DNA of 64,000 nt, taken from the NCBI GenBank assembly GCA_938015295.1, contig CALLQB010000059.1, forward strand, positions 1 through 64,000. Direction: 5' to 3'. The translations under genes and the position numbers were made by a program. Each line of letters begins with the position of its first letter. The first letter of the stretch is position 1. This stretch comes from an uncultured Acidimicrobiales bacterium. GTDB taxonomy: Bacteria; Actinomycetota; Acidimicrobiia; Acidimicrobiales; SHLQ01. The notes beneath the pieces were generated by a model. The model saw only the letters and a program-made list of their open reading frames with translations. It did no database searches and was not told the origin of the DNA. Below are positions 16,545-25,110 of the stretch, piece by piece.

Positions 16545-17645
16545 CTAGCGCTTGTAGTTGGGGATGACGAAAGGGAGGTCGGCTACGTGACAAGGCACTC
16601 TTTTGCCTCGCACATCGGCTTCCAACTGCGTGCCTACCGTTGCTGAACTGTCGGCGACATAACCCATCGCAACAGGCCCATCGACCGATGCACCAAACCC
16701 ACCGCTGGTAACAACGCCGACGCGTTCGCCGTCGAGAGTAAACACTTCGTTGCCAGGTCGAATCGGACGCCGCTGCGCGGTGCCAATACCAACACGGTGG
16801 CGGGTGACCCCATCATCGAGCTGCGCGGAGACCACACCAGCGCCCGGATAATCGCCCGCTTCGCGGCGACGTTTCGGTATCGCCCACATCAACCCGGCTT
16901 CGACCGGCGAAGTGGTGTCATCGATGTCGCTGCCATACAAACAGAGTCCGGCCTCAAGGCGGAGGCTGTCGCGAGCTGCGAGACCAGCCAGCTCGACTCG
17001 GTCGTCGCTAAGGATTTGTGTAGAAATCGTGACAACAAGATCGGCCGGGATAGCGAGCTCAAATCCATCCTCGCCGGTGTAGCCACTTCGGGTCACGCGC
17101 ACTGGCGTGCCATCGACGTCAGCAACCATGCCGCTCATAAAACCGAGCGCCGAGACATCGATGCCCAAGTCGCTAAGCACGCCTTCGGACTTCGGACCTT
17201 GCAAAGCGACCAAATGCAGATCGGCGCGCTCGATGACTTCGACATCAGAAAGAGTCCGAAGATGTGCAAGGTCGTGGTCGACTCGAGAGGCGTTGACAAC
17301 CACGCTGACCCGATCGCCCATCGCCCAGGCAATGAGATCGTCAAGAATCCCGCCCGTGTCGCTGGTGAAAAATGTGTAGCGCAGTTTGCCCTCAGCGAGC
17401 GTCGTAATGCCTCCGGGCACCAACGTCTCGAGCGCCGCTGCGGGGTCGGACCCGACGAGATCGACGGCCCGCATATGCGACACATCGAACAACGACGCCG
17501 AAGAACGGGTGTGCAGGTGTTCGGCAATCGCTCCTTGGCCGTCGTAAAACAGTGGCATCGAATAGCCGGCAAACGGGCCAAACTTCGCACCCGCCTCGGC
17601 ATGCAGCGTGTGAAGAAGAGTTTCGTGGAGTTCTTGATCAGCCAT
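16545..17645 (-). CDS. gcvT: Aminomethyltransferase GcvT family protein
   Basis: The 366-residue protein starts at ATG 17645 inside the ORF-track frame; longer starts overlap the Fe-S gene. It has the folate-binding GcvT fold: FAGYSMPLFYDGQGAIAEH, FDVSHMRAVDLVG with the conserved Asp of the T-protein, VTRSGYTGEDGFE, ARDSLRLEAGLCLYGSDID and a C-terminal barrel (RVGVVTSGGFGASV). GcvT transfers the aminomethyl carbon of glycine to tetrahydrofolate as part of the glycine cleavage system. No gcvH or gcvP is adjacent; instead the gene overlaps the formate dehydrogenase operon by 8 bp. It may thus be an orphan GcvT-like demethylase feeding one-carbon units into formate oxidation. Confidence 0.85.
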   Translation of the reverse strand: MADQELHETLLHTLHAEAGAKFGPFAGYSMPLFYDGQGAIAEHLHTRSSASLFDVSHMRAVDLVGSDPAAALETLVPGGITTLAEGKLRYTFFTSDTGGILDDLIAWAMGDRVSVVVNASRVDHDLAHLRTLSDVEVIERADLHLVALQGPKSEGVLSDLGIDVSALGFMSGMVADVDGTPVRVTRSGYTGEDGFELAIPADLVVTISTQILSDDRVELAGLAARDSLRLEAGLCLYGSDIDDTTSPVEAGLMWAIPKRRREAGDYPGAGVVSAQLDDGVTRHRVGIGTAQRRPIRPGNEVFTLDGERVGVVTSGGFGASVDGPVAMGYVADSSATVGTQLEADVRGKRVPCHVADLPFVIPNYKR

Positions 17646-18489
17646 CGGAGTCACCGTGCACATACTGCCAGCCAAAGCGACCCTTGATGCACAGATTCCC
17701 CCAAGTCACCGAATGGTCATCGGGTGAGGTGACCTTCACGATGCGCTCATCTTGGGTGTGTAACTCAAGGTTGCAACCCACGCCGCAGTACGAACAGACA
17801 GTGGTGGTCACCGATTGATCCTCGGGCCGCCAGTTCTCCATCTTTCTCAGATCGAACTCGGTTTTGAACTGCAGTGCGTTGGTCGGACACACAGCAACAC
17901 AGTTTCCGCAATACACGCAGGCAGAATCGGGGAGGCTCACATCAAACTCTGTGGCGATGCGAGCACCAAACCCGCGACCCGACACCGAAATGGCATACGT
18001 GTGCTGCGCGTCGTCGCCGCAAGCTTCAACGCACTTGTAACAAAGGACACACTTGTCGTAATCGCGAACGTAAAGATCGTCTTGGATCTTGACTTCTTCG
18101 TTCATCCGTTCCGGATTGTCGTAGCGCTCGGGTTGCGCGCCGTACTGCTGCATCCAACCCGTAATCTCCTCGGCCTGACTCAGGTCAACACCCGAGCCGA
18201 GAAACTCAAGAACCATCTTGCGGCTGTGGTTAACCCGCTCGGTCTCGGTCTGCACGACCATGCCCTCTTCAACAGGACGCGAACACGAGGGCACCAAGGT
18301 GCGAGAACCTTCGAGTTCAACCACACAGACTCGACACGCGTTGACTGGCGTGAGCGTGGGGCCGTAGCAGATCGTTGGTGTATCGACCCCGGCAGCGGTA
18401 CACGCATCAAGAATCGTGTCACCGGCAGCGACCGAAACGTCAGATCCGTTGACCGAGATAGTTACCGCAGTTTCGGTAGTGGTGGTCAT
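17638..18489 (-). CDS. Formate dehydrogenase Fe-S subunit (2Fe-2S, 4Fe-4S and Mo-Fe4S4 module)
   Basis: The 283-residue protein from ATG 18489, which overlaps the fdhB stop by 4 bp, corresponds to the N-terminal third of a typical NAD-dependent formate dehydrogenase alpha subunit. In order it has a plant-type 2Fe-2S domain (NACRVCVVELEG), a His/Cys-type NuoG-like segment, two 4Fe-4S ferredoxin sites (CVLCYKCVEAC and CVYCGNCVAVCP) and the molybdopterin-associated Fe4S4 motif CSYCGVGCNLELH with the fourth Cys in NLCIKGRFG. It stops just after that point, where the catalytic domain would normally begin. It should carry electrons from the Mo centre to the FMN subunit. Confidence 0.88.
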   Translation of the reverse strand: MTTTTETAVTISVNGSDVSVAAGDTILDACTAAGVDTPTICYGPTLTPVNACRVCVVELEGSRTLVPSCSRPVEEGMVVQTETERVNHSRKMVLEFLGSGVDLSQAEEITGWMQQYGAQPERYDNPERMNEEVKIQDDLYVRDYDKCVLCYKCVEACGDDAQHTYAISVSGRGFGARIATEFDVSLPDSACVYCGNCVAVCPTNALQFKTEFDLRKMENWRPEDQSVTTTVCSYCGVGCNLELHTQDERIVKVTSPDDHSVTWGNLCIKGRFGWQYVHGDSDG

Positions 18490-20228
18490 TGGTCGGCTCC
18501 GATCAGACCGAGCGCCAAAGCACTCTTGATTGCTGAGGCGGCGGTATGGCCAAGGCCACAAATCGACGCATCGGCCATAACTTTCACCATGTCTTCGTGA
18601 AGGTCGCGTTTGTCTTGCGGCATTGGTTTGCTGCCAATCGCCACAATCATTTCGTGTTGGCGAACCGCCCCCACTCGACACGGCACGCACTGTCCGCATG
18701 ATTCGTTTTTGAAAAACTCGGCGATCCGCTGACACACGTCGACCAGATCATCCGACGCGTTGAACACCATGACCACACCCGAACCAAGAGTGGTTCCGGC
18801 TTCGCGAGTGGCTTCGAGGGTGAGAGGAAGGTCCATCGAATCGGCGGTGACAAAACTGCCAGCCGCGCCCCCGAGCAGCACAGCTTGCACGTCGCCCTCA
18901 GCGCCACCGGCCGCGGCGATCACATCACCAAGCGTCGCACCAAAGGCGTGTTCGTACAGACCTGGTGTGACCACTCGACCAGATACACAGAACAACCGAG
19001 TTCCCGGCGAACGCTCGGTGCCGCGCGACCGGTACGCCTCAGCACCCTCGAGAACAATAGGGACGATGTTGAGGAGCGTCTCGGGGTTATTGATGACCGT
19101 TGGTTGATCGAACAAACCGTTGGTGGTGGGAAACGGCGGCTTGTTGCGCGGTTCACCACGGAAACCCTCAAGTGAATTAAACAGCGCTGTTTCCTCACCA
19201 CAGATGTACGCGCCGGCACCGCGCCGGACTTCAAGCTCGAAGCTTTGTCCCGAGCCAGCGACATCATCGCCGAGCAGTCCAGCGTCGCGCGCTTGGGCGA
19301 TGGCGTTCTCGAGACGACCTGTGGCCTGTGGGTACTCGCCACGGATATAGATCCACCCGTTTGACGCGCCAGTGGTTACCGCGGCAATGGTCATTGCTTC
19401 GACCAGCGCAAACGGGTCGTGCTCCATGACCATACGGTCTTTGAACGTTCCGGGCTCGCTCTCATCGCAGTTAGCGACGATGTGTTTGTCGGCGCCCTCG
19501 GCCTCGCGAACAGCAGTCCACTTGATGCCAGTGGGGAAAGCAGCTCCACCGCGGCCCGACAGGCCTGCGTCGGTGATGGCCTCAAGCACGGCTTCGGGGC
19601 CCATCTCAAGGGCACGCGTGAGTGCTTGGTACCCGCCGTGTTCCAAGTACGACTCGAGGCTGGTGGGATCAACCACGCCAAGGCGTTTCAGCAGTTGCAA
19701 GTTGCCGTCGCCGGCTTGGGGCAGCACGAAGGGCTCGGCATCGGCGGGCACCACGTCGGGCGCTTTGCGGCCCTGAATGAACACGGCGGGCGGCCGCTCG
19801 CACTGACCAAGACACGGGCTGCGGTGAACGTGCTTGCCTTCGGCTTCGAGCGACGCGATCAGTTCGTCGGCACCATCAATGCGGCAGGCCGGGTCGATAC
19901 AAACATGCACCACATCGTCATCGTGCCCAGGTTCGGTATCGACCCTGAACATCTCGTAGAAACTCGCCACGCCATAGGACTCCGCAGGTGGTACCTGGAG
20001 AACCTCCGACACATAGTTGAGACCACCGGGGCTTATCCAGCCCGACTCCTTTTGCAGCGCATGCAAGGCCGGCAAAAGGAGATGACGGAGACCCCGTCGA
20101 CGGCTTGCGCCACCACGGACGACTCGCTCACCTTCGGCTTCGGTCGCTCGATTATCGCCCAGCGCGAGGTCGATAGCGACACGTTCGCCATCGGTCGCAA
20201 CGGCATCGGTGAAATGCAGATCGGCCAT
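18486..20228 (-). CDS. fdhB: Formate dehydrogenase beta subunit (NuoE-NuoF fusion), NAD-reducing
   Basis: The 580-residue protein combines a NuoE-like thioredoxin-fold 2Fe-2S domain with a NuoF-like flavoprotein. The first part has HALQKESGWISPGGLNYVSE and the cluster ligands in CIDPACR and SPCLGQCE. The second has GLSGRGGAAFPTGIKW for NADH/FMN binding, ANCDESEPGTFKDR, GAGAYICGEETAL and the C-terminal 4Fe-4S site ESCGQCVPCRVG. This is the diaphorase unit of soluble NAD-dependent formate dehydrogenases, passing formate electrons to NAD+. The gene lies 8 bp after the catalytic subunit and overlaps the Fe-S gene by 4 bp. Confidence 0.92.
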   Translation of the reverse strand: MADLHFTDAVATDGERVAIDLALGDNRATEAEGERVVRGGASRRRGLRHLLLPALHALQKESGWISPGGLNYVSEVLQVPPAESYGVASFYEMFRVDTEPGHDDDVVHVCIDPACRIDGADELIASLEAEGKHVHRSPCLGQCERPPAVFIQGRKAPDVVPADAEPFVLPQAGDGNLQLLKRLGVVDPTSLESYLEHGGYQALTRALEMGPEAVLEAITDAGLSGRGGAAFPTGIKWTAVREAEGADKHIVANCDESEPGTFKDRMVMEHDPFALVEAMTIAAVTTGASNGWIYIRGEYPQATGRLENAIAQARDAGLLGDDVAGSGQSFELEVRRGAGAYICGEETALFNSLEGFRGEPRNKPPFPTTNGLFDQPTVINNPETLLNIVPIVLEGAEAYRSRGTERSPGTRLFCVSGRVVTPGLYEHAFGATLGDVIAAAGGAEGDVQAVLLGGAAGSFVTADSMDLPLTLEATREAGTTLGSGVVMVFNASDDLVDVCQRIAEFFKNESCGQCVPCRVGAVRQHEMIVAIGSKPMPQDKRDLHEDMVKVMADASICGLGHTAASAIKSALALGLIGADQ

Positions 20229-20236
20229 TGTTTGCC

Positions 20237-22171
20237 TTACCTTCTCGCCGCGGCGAGCGGCTCGACGCGGATGGACGCTGCTTTGAATTCAGCGGTTCCT
20301 GACTTTTTGTCCCACGCATCGTTGGTGAGCACGTTGGCATCGACCAGGTCGGGGAAGTGAAAGGTAGTGAAAGTGAGCCCTTCGACCAACGAATCGTCGA
20401 TACGGATGCGCATCTCGACCGACCCGCGGGGCGACGACACCACGGCCATATCACCATCGGCGAGACCGAGACGCTCGGCGTCGATGCGATGCATATCGAG
20501 CGCGTCGCCGTAACGAATCGGCGAACTGAAGCCACCCGATTGCACACCGGTGTTATACGAATCGAGCGCCCGCCCTGTAGTGAGGCGAAGGGGAAATTCG
20601 TCGGTGAGTTCTTCCTGCGGCCCCTGGTGGGTAACGGGCACAAATGGTGCCGGAGCCCGACCTTCGAGATCGTCGGCCCAGAGCCAGCCGTGGAGAAATG
20701 GCGACCCAGGATGATCGAGTGATGGACAGGGCCACTGCAGCCCGCCGGTTTCTTCCAAACGGTCCCAGCTCATGCCTTGGTGCATCGGCGAAAGCGTGCG
20801 CAGTTCATCCCATAGCTGCTGAGGGTCGGGTTGTCCCCAGTCGTGTCCCATGCGCTCGGCAAGAGCGAACAGGATGTCGATGTCGTGACGCGCTTCGCCT
20901 GGCGGCGGCACGGCCGCCCGACTCCGCTGCACCCGTCGCTCAGATGAGGTGACGGTGCCGTCGGACTCTGCCCAGGCCACCGACGCAGGAAACACGACAT
21001 CGGCCATTTCGGCGGTGCGAGTAAGGAAGATGTCCTGCACAACCAGTAGGTCGAGACCCTCGAGAAGTTTGCGAGCGTGCTGAATGTCGGCCTCAGAGTC
21101 GGCAGGGTTTTCGCCCAATACATACGCCGCTTTGATCTCGCCACGTTCCATCGCTTCGAACATCAACGTGAGGTGCAGGCCCGGTTTGGGATTGAGATCG
21201 ATGCCATAGGTCTCTTCGAACTTGCCGCGCGCTGCGTCGTCGTCGATGTTCTGGAAGCCAGGCAACTTGTTGGGAAGCGCACCCATGTCGCCGCCACCCT
21301 GGACGTTGTTTTGTCCACGCAGGGGCACAAGGCCACTCCCCCACTTACCAATGTGTCCGGTAAGAAGCGCCAAGCTGCAAAGAGCCAAAACGTTATCGAC
21401 CGCGTTGTGGTGTTCAGTGATGCCGAGCGTCCACAGAATTTGCGCCTTCTCGGCGGTGGCATAGTCGTGTGCCAGTTCGCGAATGACATCGACAGGAAGA
21501 CCAGTTAGTTGGCTCGTGAACTCAAGCGTGTACGGCTCAACAGCTTCTTTGTACGCGTCGAAACCTTGGGTCGAGTGGGCGATGAACTCTTCGTTCGCGA
21601 GGCCAGCGGCAATGATCTCGCGACCGAGGCCATTTGCGAGAGCAACATCGCTACCAAGGTTGAGGCCCATCCAAACGTCGGCGAATTTGGCCGACGACGT
21701 GCGACGCGGATCGACGGCGAACATCTTGGCGCCATTGTCGATGCCCTTCATCAGGTGATGGAAGAAGATCGGGTGTGCGTTACGGGCGTTCGAGCCCCAA
21801 AGCACGATGAGATCGGTTTCTTCGATCTCGGTGTAGGAGGAGGTTCCGCCGCCTGCACCAAACACTGTCGCCAGACCGACGACCGAAGGAGCGTGTCAAG
21901 TTCGGTTGCAAGAGTCGATGTTGTTCGACCCCAACACCACCCGGGAAAATTTTTGCGCCGCGTAGTTCATCTCGTTTGTCGCCTTCGAGCAACTGAACAT
22001 CGCAAAACCGTCTGGGCCGTGCTCGTCGAGCACCTTGGCGAAGCCACCGGCGACCCGATCGAGCGCTTCGTCCCAGGACGCCGGGCGGAGCGTGCCGTTC
22101 TCGCGAATCAGCGGAGTAGTGAGGCGCTTCTTGGGGAGGAACTGCTGTGTTCCCCATTTCGACTTCGACAC
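20237..22171 (-). CDS. fdhA: Formate dehydrogenase catalytic subunit, selenocysteine-containing
   Basis: The ORF track ends one frame at TGA 21896-21898 and restarts at 21865, but both parts are one frame. From GTG 22171 (AAGGGG upstream) the protein has 644 residues with Sec at codon 92: IDSCNRT-U-HAPSVVGLATVFG. Sec followed by His matches the Mo/W ligand and proton-shuttle pair of formate dehydrogenases. Other features are RLTTPLIRENGTLRPASWDE at the start, WGSNARNAHP, and the C-terminal cofactor-binding domain (TTGRALDSYNTGVQSGG, FHFPDLVDANVLTND). It oxidises formate to CO2 at a bis-molybdopterin centre. It lacks the usual N-terminal Fe-S domains, which are on a separate downstream gene. 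Confidence 0.92.
21867..21895 (-). promoter_or_regulatory. bSECIS element in fdhA
   Basis: Twelve nt after the TGA, GTCGTC (21883-21878) pairs with GGCGAC (21872-21867) around the apical loop GGTCT, which starts 18 nt past the TGA. The loop sequence and spacing closely resemble the E. coli fdhF SECIS, whose apical loop also carries GGUCU. Confidence 0.85.
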
Positions 22172-22377
22172 GCCGAACCCCTTGCATAGATGAATAGGTA
22201 AATCTCCCCGAATCCTACCGACCAGCCAACGGTCGTGAAGAGCGCAGCCAAAACTTCCCACATTGTGGGATTGGGTTTCCCAAAACGACTTTCGTTGGCC
22301 CTGTTGGCTCCACTAGTAACTCCACTAGTAACTGCACTGTTGGCGGCGGTGAATACATCAACCCTAGGGTGCGAGCC

Positions 22378-23163
22378 ATGACCTCTCCTGCCGCCGACAT
22401 GGCCCCAACGCAAGTCGCAACAAGTGACGTCGCCATCGTGACCGGCGGAACACGTGGCATCGGTGAAGCGGTTGTTCGACGACTCATCACCGAGGGCCGG
22501 ACCGTGGTCGCTTCTTATGTACAGAACAACACTGCAGCAAGCGCCCTCGTCGCGGATCTCGCCGACGCGCCAGGTTCGCTCACTGTTGTGCAGGCTGACG
22601 TCGCAAACGAAGCCGACGTTCTGCGAATCTTCGCCGCTGCCGACGAACTCGGCGTCGTCACCTCCGTTGTCAACAACGCCGGGCTCATCTTTCCTATCGG
22701 CCGACTCGCCGACTTCGACGCAGCAAGAATCGAACGAACAATGGCCGTCAACGTCACGGGATTGCTTCTTTGCTGTCGAGAGGCCGTACGTCGAATGTCG
22801 ACCGAGTCGACCGGGCACGGAGGTTCGATAGTCAATGTGTCGTCGAGAGCAGCGTCGTTCGGCAGCCCCAACGATTTCATCGACTATGCCGCATCAAAAG
22901 GTGCCGTCGATACCGCAACCATCGGTCTTGCCACCGAAGTCGCCCGAGAAGGAATCCGGGTCAACGCGGTACGCCCCGGCCTTATCGATACCGACATTCA
23001 CGCAGATGCCGGATTCCCCGACCGGGTATTCGCCCTAGGCGACAAGGTTCCGATGGGACGACACGGCACCGCGGATGAAGTAGCGGCGACCATCACCTGG
23101 CTGCTGTCGGACGAAAGCTCCTACGTCACCGGCGCGCTACTCGACGTTGGTGGTGGCCGGTAA
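22378..23163 (+). CDS. Short-chain dehydrogenase/reductase
   Basis: The 261-residue protein from ATG 22378 (GTG 22369 is an alternative) is a classical SDR. It has VTGGTRGIGEAVV for cofactor binding, VNNAGLIFP, VNVSSRAASF with the catalytic Ser, the intact YAASKGAVD catalytic motif, and VRPGLIDTDIHADAG followed by SYVTGALLDVGGGR. FabG-like family members reduce ketones or oxidise alcohols with NAD(P)H; the arginine-containing GTRG turn leans towards NADP(H). The substrate is not inferable. It is divergent from fdhA. The 206-bp gap contains two tandem copies of actagtaact, a possible operator. Confidence 0.9.
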   Translation: MTSPAADMAPTQVATSDVAIVTGGTRGIGEAVVRRLITEGRTVVASYVQNNTAASALVADLADAPGSLTVVQADVANEADVLRIFAAADELGVVTSVVNNAGLIFPIGRLADFDAARIERTMAVNVTGLLLCCREAVRRMSTESTGHGGSIVNVSSRAASFGSPNDFIDYAASKGAVDTATIGLATEVAREGIRVNAVRPGLIDTDIHADAGFPDRVFALGDKVPMGRHGTADEVAATITWLLSDESSYVTGALLDVGGGR

Positions 23164-23166
23164 AGC

Positions 23167-23186
23167 GTCCTGCTCTGGCGCAGGAC
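23167..23186. terminator. Bidirectional hairpin between convergent genes
   Basis: GTCCTGC (23167-23173) and GCAGGAC (23180-23186) form a perfect 7-bp stem with a 6-nt loop in the 34-bp gap between the SDR gene and ung. There is no long T-run on either side, so termination is inferred from position and stability. Confidence 0.55.
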
Positions 23187-23197
23187 TCGAGCCAGTG

Positions 23198-23863
23198 TTA
23201 GTTCGGCAACTGCCACTCGATCGGAGCACGACCGGCTCGTTCTAGCGCTGCGTTCGCCGCCGAAAAGTGGCCACTGCCAAAGAACCCGCGGTGCGCGGAC
23301 AGCGGTGATGGATGCGGCGCCTCAAGCACCACGTGCCGAGCGGTGTCGATGAGCGCCTTCTTCTTTCTTGCGAAAGCTCCCCAAAGCAAAAACACCACCA
23401 GGTCGTCTTTTGCACTCACCGCCCGAATGACCTCGTCGGTGAAAGTTTCCCAACCGCGGTTCTGATGCGACCCGGCGTCCCCGCTCCGAACGGTCATGGT
23501 GGTGTTGAGCAGCAGCACACCTTGGTCTGCCCAGTGTTCGAGGTTGCCGTGATTCGGCGCCACAAAACCAACATCAGTCGCAAGCTCTTTGTACATGTTT
23601 GCCAGCGATGGCGGCACCCGCACGCCGCGGCGCACACTAAAACAGAGACCATGGGCCTGCCCTGGCCCGTGATAGGGATCTTGACCAAGAATCATGACCC
23701 GCGTGTTCGCCAACGACGTGAGGTGTAGCGCCGCAAACACCTCGTCGTGCGGCGGAAACACCGCCGTCTGCGCTCGTTCGTTGGCCACGAACTGTTGCAG
23801 TTCGGCCCAGTACGGCTTGTCGAACTCGCCGCGCAGAACAGGGTTCCAATCGGTTGTAGCCAT
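23198..23863 (-). CDS. ung: Uracil-DNA glycosylase
   Basis: The 221-residue protein (start ATG 23863, AGGGAG upstream) is a family 1 uracil-DNA glycosylase. The catalytic water-activating motif [18 protein letters not shown], the [21 protein letters not shown] segment, [12 protein letters not shown] and the DNA-intercalating loop [13 protein letters not shown] are all present. It removes uracil from DNA to start base excision repair. It converges with an SDR gene and stands just downstream of a small membrane protein gene on the same strand. Nothing about it is unusual. Confidence 0.96.
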   Translation of the reverse strand: MATTDWNPVLRGEFDKPYWAELQQFVANERAQTAVFPPHDEVFAALHLTSLANTRVMILGQDPYHGPGQAHGLCFSVRRGVRVPPSLANMYKELATDVGFVAPNHGNLEHWADQGVLLLNTTMTVRSGDAGSHQNRGWETFTDEVIRAVSAKDDLVVFLLWGAFARKKKALIDTARHVVLEAPHPSPLSAHRGFFGSGHFSAANAALERAGRAPIEWQLPN

Positions 23864-23885
23864 CACTCCCTAAGACACACTCTCC

Positions 23886-24095
23886 CTAAGACATGATGCT
23901 CGCTATCGCCCAGATCGACGCAGCGATACCGAGGACGATGTAGACGAGACTTCGTGTGAGCGGAGCGGCTGCGAGATCGTCGTCACCTTTCGGTGCTTCA
24001 GGCGGGCGGATCAGTGCCAACAGGTTGCCGGCTGCCATCGCACCACCGATCGCTAGGACCAGAAGCGGAAGAAGGTTGTCACCAAGTGGGTTCAT
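23886..24095 (-). CDS. Small two-helix membrane protein
   Basis: I take ATG 24095, giving 69 residues: MNPLGDNLLPLLVLAIGG at the N terminus, a first membrane helix, a polar loop with PPEAPKGDDDL and a second helix (SLVYIVLGIAASIWAIASIM). The longer track ORF to 24320 would read through a region dominated by base-paired arms and has no plausible protein character, though its GTG overlaps the upstream stop and cannot be fully excluded. No family is recognised. The two-helix hairpin layout suggests a small accessory membrane protein. Confidence 0.55.
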   Translation of the reverse strand: MNPLGDNLLPLLVLAIGGAMAAGNLLALIRPPEAPKGDDDLAAAPLTRSLVYIVLGIAASIWAIASIMS

Positions 24096-24141
24096 CGAAA
24101 TATTTTTCTCAAGGTCTTGCCAGGGACGCCGATCATCTTTG

Positions 24142-24269
24142 TACACCAGTGGAATCGCCCCTGCTGGTGTAACGGGTTCTGAGTGGGAGTCACTTACTCC
24201 CTCCAACGCATAGCCACCAGCGCTTTTCCAGGGTGCTGGCACGCAATGATAGTGGCTTCCGCTCAACCC
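24142..24269 (-). ncRNA. Candidate structured RNA / leader with multi-branched fold
   Basis: On the minus strand this stretch has nested and adjacent perfect stems. They are an enclosing helix 24269-24265/24178-24174 (GGGTT/AACCC) continued by GAG/CTC; a branch AGCCAC/GTGGCT (24257-24252/24217-24212) with an inner CAGC/GCTG stem; a branch GGGAGT/ACTCCC with 5-nt loop (24201-24185); and an 8-bp hairpin TACACCAG/CTGGTGTA (24171-24142). It ends 46 nt before the start of the small membrane gene. I do not recognise a known riboswitch class in it. It could be a cis-regulatory leader or an independent RNA. Confidence 0.45.
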
Positions 24270-24316
24270 ACCCGTCTTAGCGAGACGACGCGACGTTCGA
24301 GATCTTGCGGCCGATG

Positions 24317-25060
24317 TCACTCACCTCGCGGCACTTCACCGAGCATCACTAGGAAATCATCAGTGGTGACCTCGGTTCGCACGTTTTGGGCTTCGACCGT
24401 TTCGACAATGCCGTTCGAGAACTCGGTACGACTACGAACAAGCGTTCCGTTTTGTGGGTCGAAGCAATAGGTCGCCAAGTCACCAAACGGCGCTTCGAGC
24501 GTCTCGATTGTCAGGAGCAACTCCCAACAACCTGGCGTGTCATCAGCAAAGATTCGGTATGCCGGCGGGTTGCCCGAGAACAAAGCCTCGAGCGACAAAA
24601 CTTCGGCGTCAAGGGCCGCATCGATGCCCGGACTACCGTCGAGATCTCGACACGAAAGCTCACTTGCACCCTCAACGGTTGTTTCGGGCGTCGTGCAAAA
24701 CACTTCGACGCCACCAAGGTAGCCCTGCACGCCAGCGAGGCTTCTGATCAGCCTGTCGCCAGGGCGTTGCGCCAGAAGTTCGACGGTCTCAAGTCGTTCG
24801 CCGTCGGCGGTCGTTCGCACCCACGTCGACTCAACCAGACTCTCGACGGTACGAAAGGTCGTCCAAGCTTCAACGAAGGCCTCGGCCCGCTCGGCCTGCT
24901 GCGCTGGAGATACCTGTTCAAAAGCCGTCTCAGCGACCGCGACCGATTCGTCGGTCGCCGGACGCGAGTCGGCATCATCGTCCAGCACGACAACGGCCAA
25001 GATCACGCCAAGACCGACACCGATCGCCAAGCCAAAAACCACGAGAAAGCCGAGTCGCAC
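24317..25060 (-). CDS. Membrane-anchored extracytoplasmic protein, unknown function
   Basis: The 247-residue product has one N-terminal membrane helix (FLVVFGLAIGVGLGVILAVVVL) without an obvious cleavage site, so it is probably anchored with its C-terminal domain outside. That domain is acidic, contains four Cys (FCTTPET, LSCRDL, PGCWELL, YCFDPQ) that could form two disulfides, and has a pattern of alternating strands compatible with an LppX/LprG-like or outer-layer lipoprotein fold; the match is too weak to name. It is upstream of the putative structured RNA. No catalytic motif is seen. Confidence 0.65.
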   Translation of the reverse strand: MRLGFLVVFGLAIGVGLGVILAVVVLDDDADSRPATDESVAVAETAFEQVSPAQQAERAEAFVEAWTTFRTVESLVESTWVRTTADGERLETVELLAQRPGDRLIRSLAGVQGYLGGVEVFCTTPETTVEGASELSCRDLDGSPGIDAALDAEVLSLEALFSGNPPAYRIFADDTPGCWELLLTIETLEAPFGDLATYCFDPQNGTLVRSRTEFSNGIVETVEAQNVRTEVTTDDFLVMLGEVPRGE

Positions 25061-25110
25061 AACAAAAGGGTACGACCTGCGCCTCCAGAATCCGCTTCGG
25101 TGAGCGGGAC

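Noticed and set aside
21780-22187. 135-residue ORF starting MQGVRRVEVEMGNTA
   Set aside because: It is an out-of-frame reading of the fdhA 5' region; the GTG-started frame carries the FDH motifs.
24142-24269. TPP, cobalamin, FMN or SAM riboswitch
   Set aside because: Individual words look similar, but none of the conserved core motifs of these classes is present in order.
23886-24320. 144-residue version of the small membrane protein, coupled by GTGA to the upstream gene
   Set aside because: Its extra 75 residues come from a region of base-paired arms and lack protein character; kept only as an alternative.
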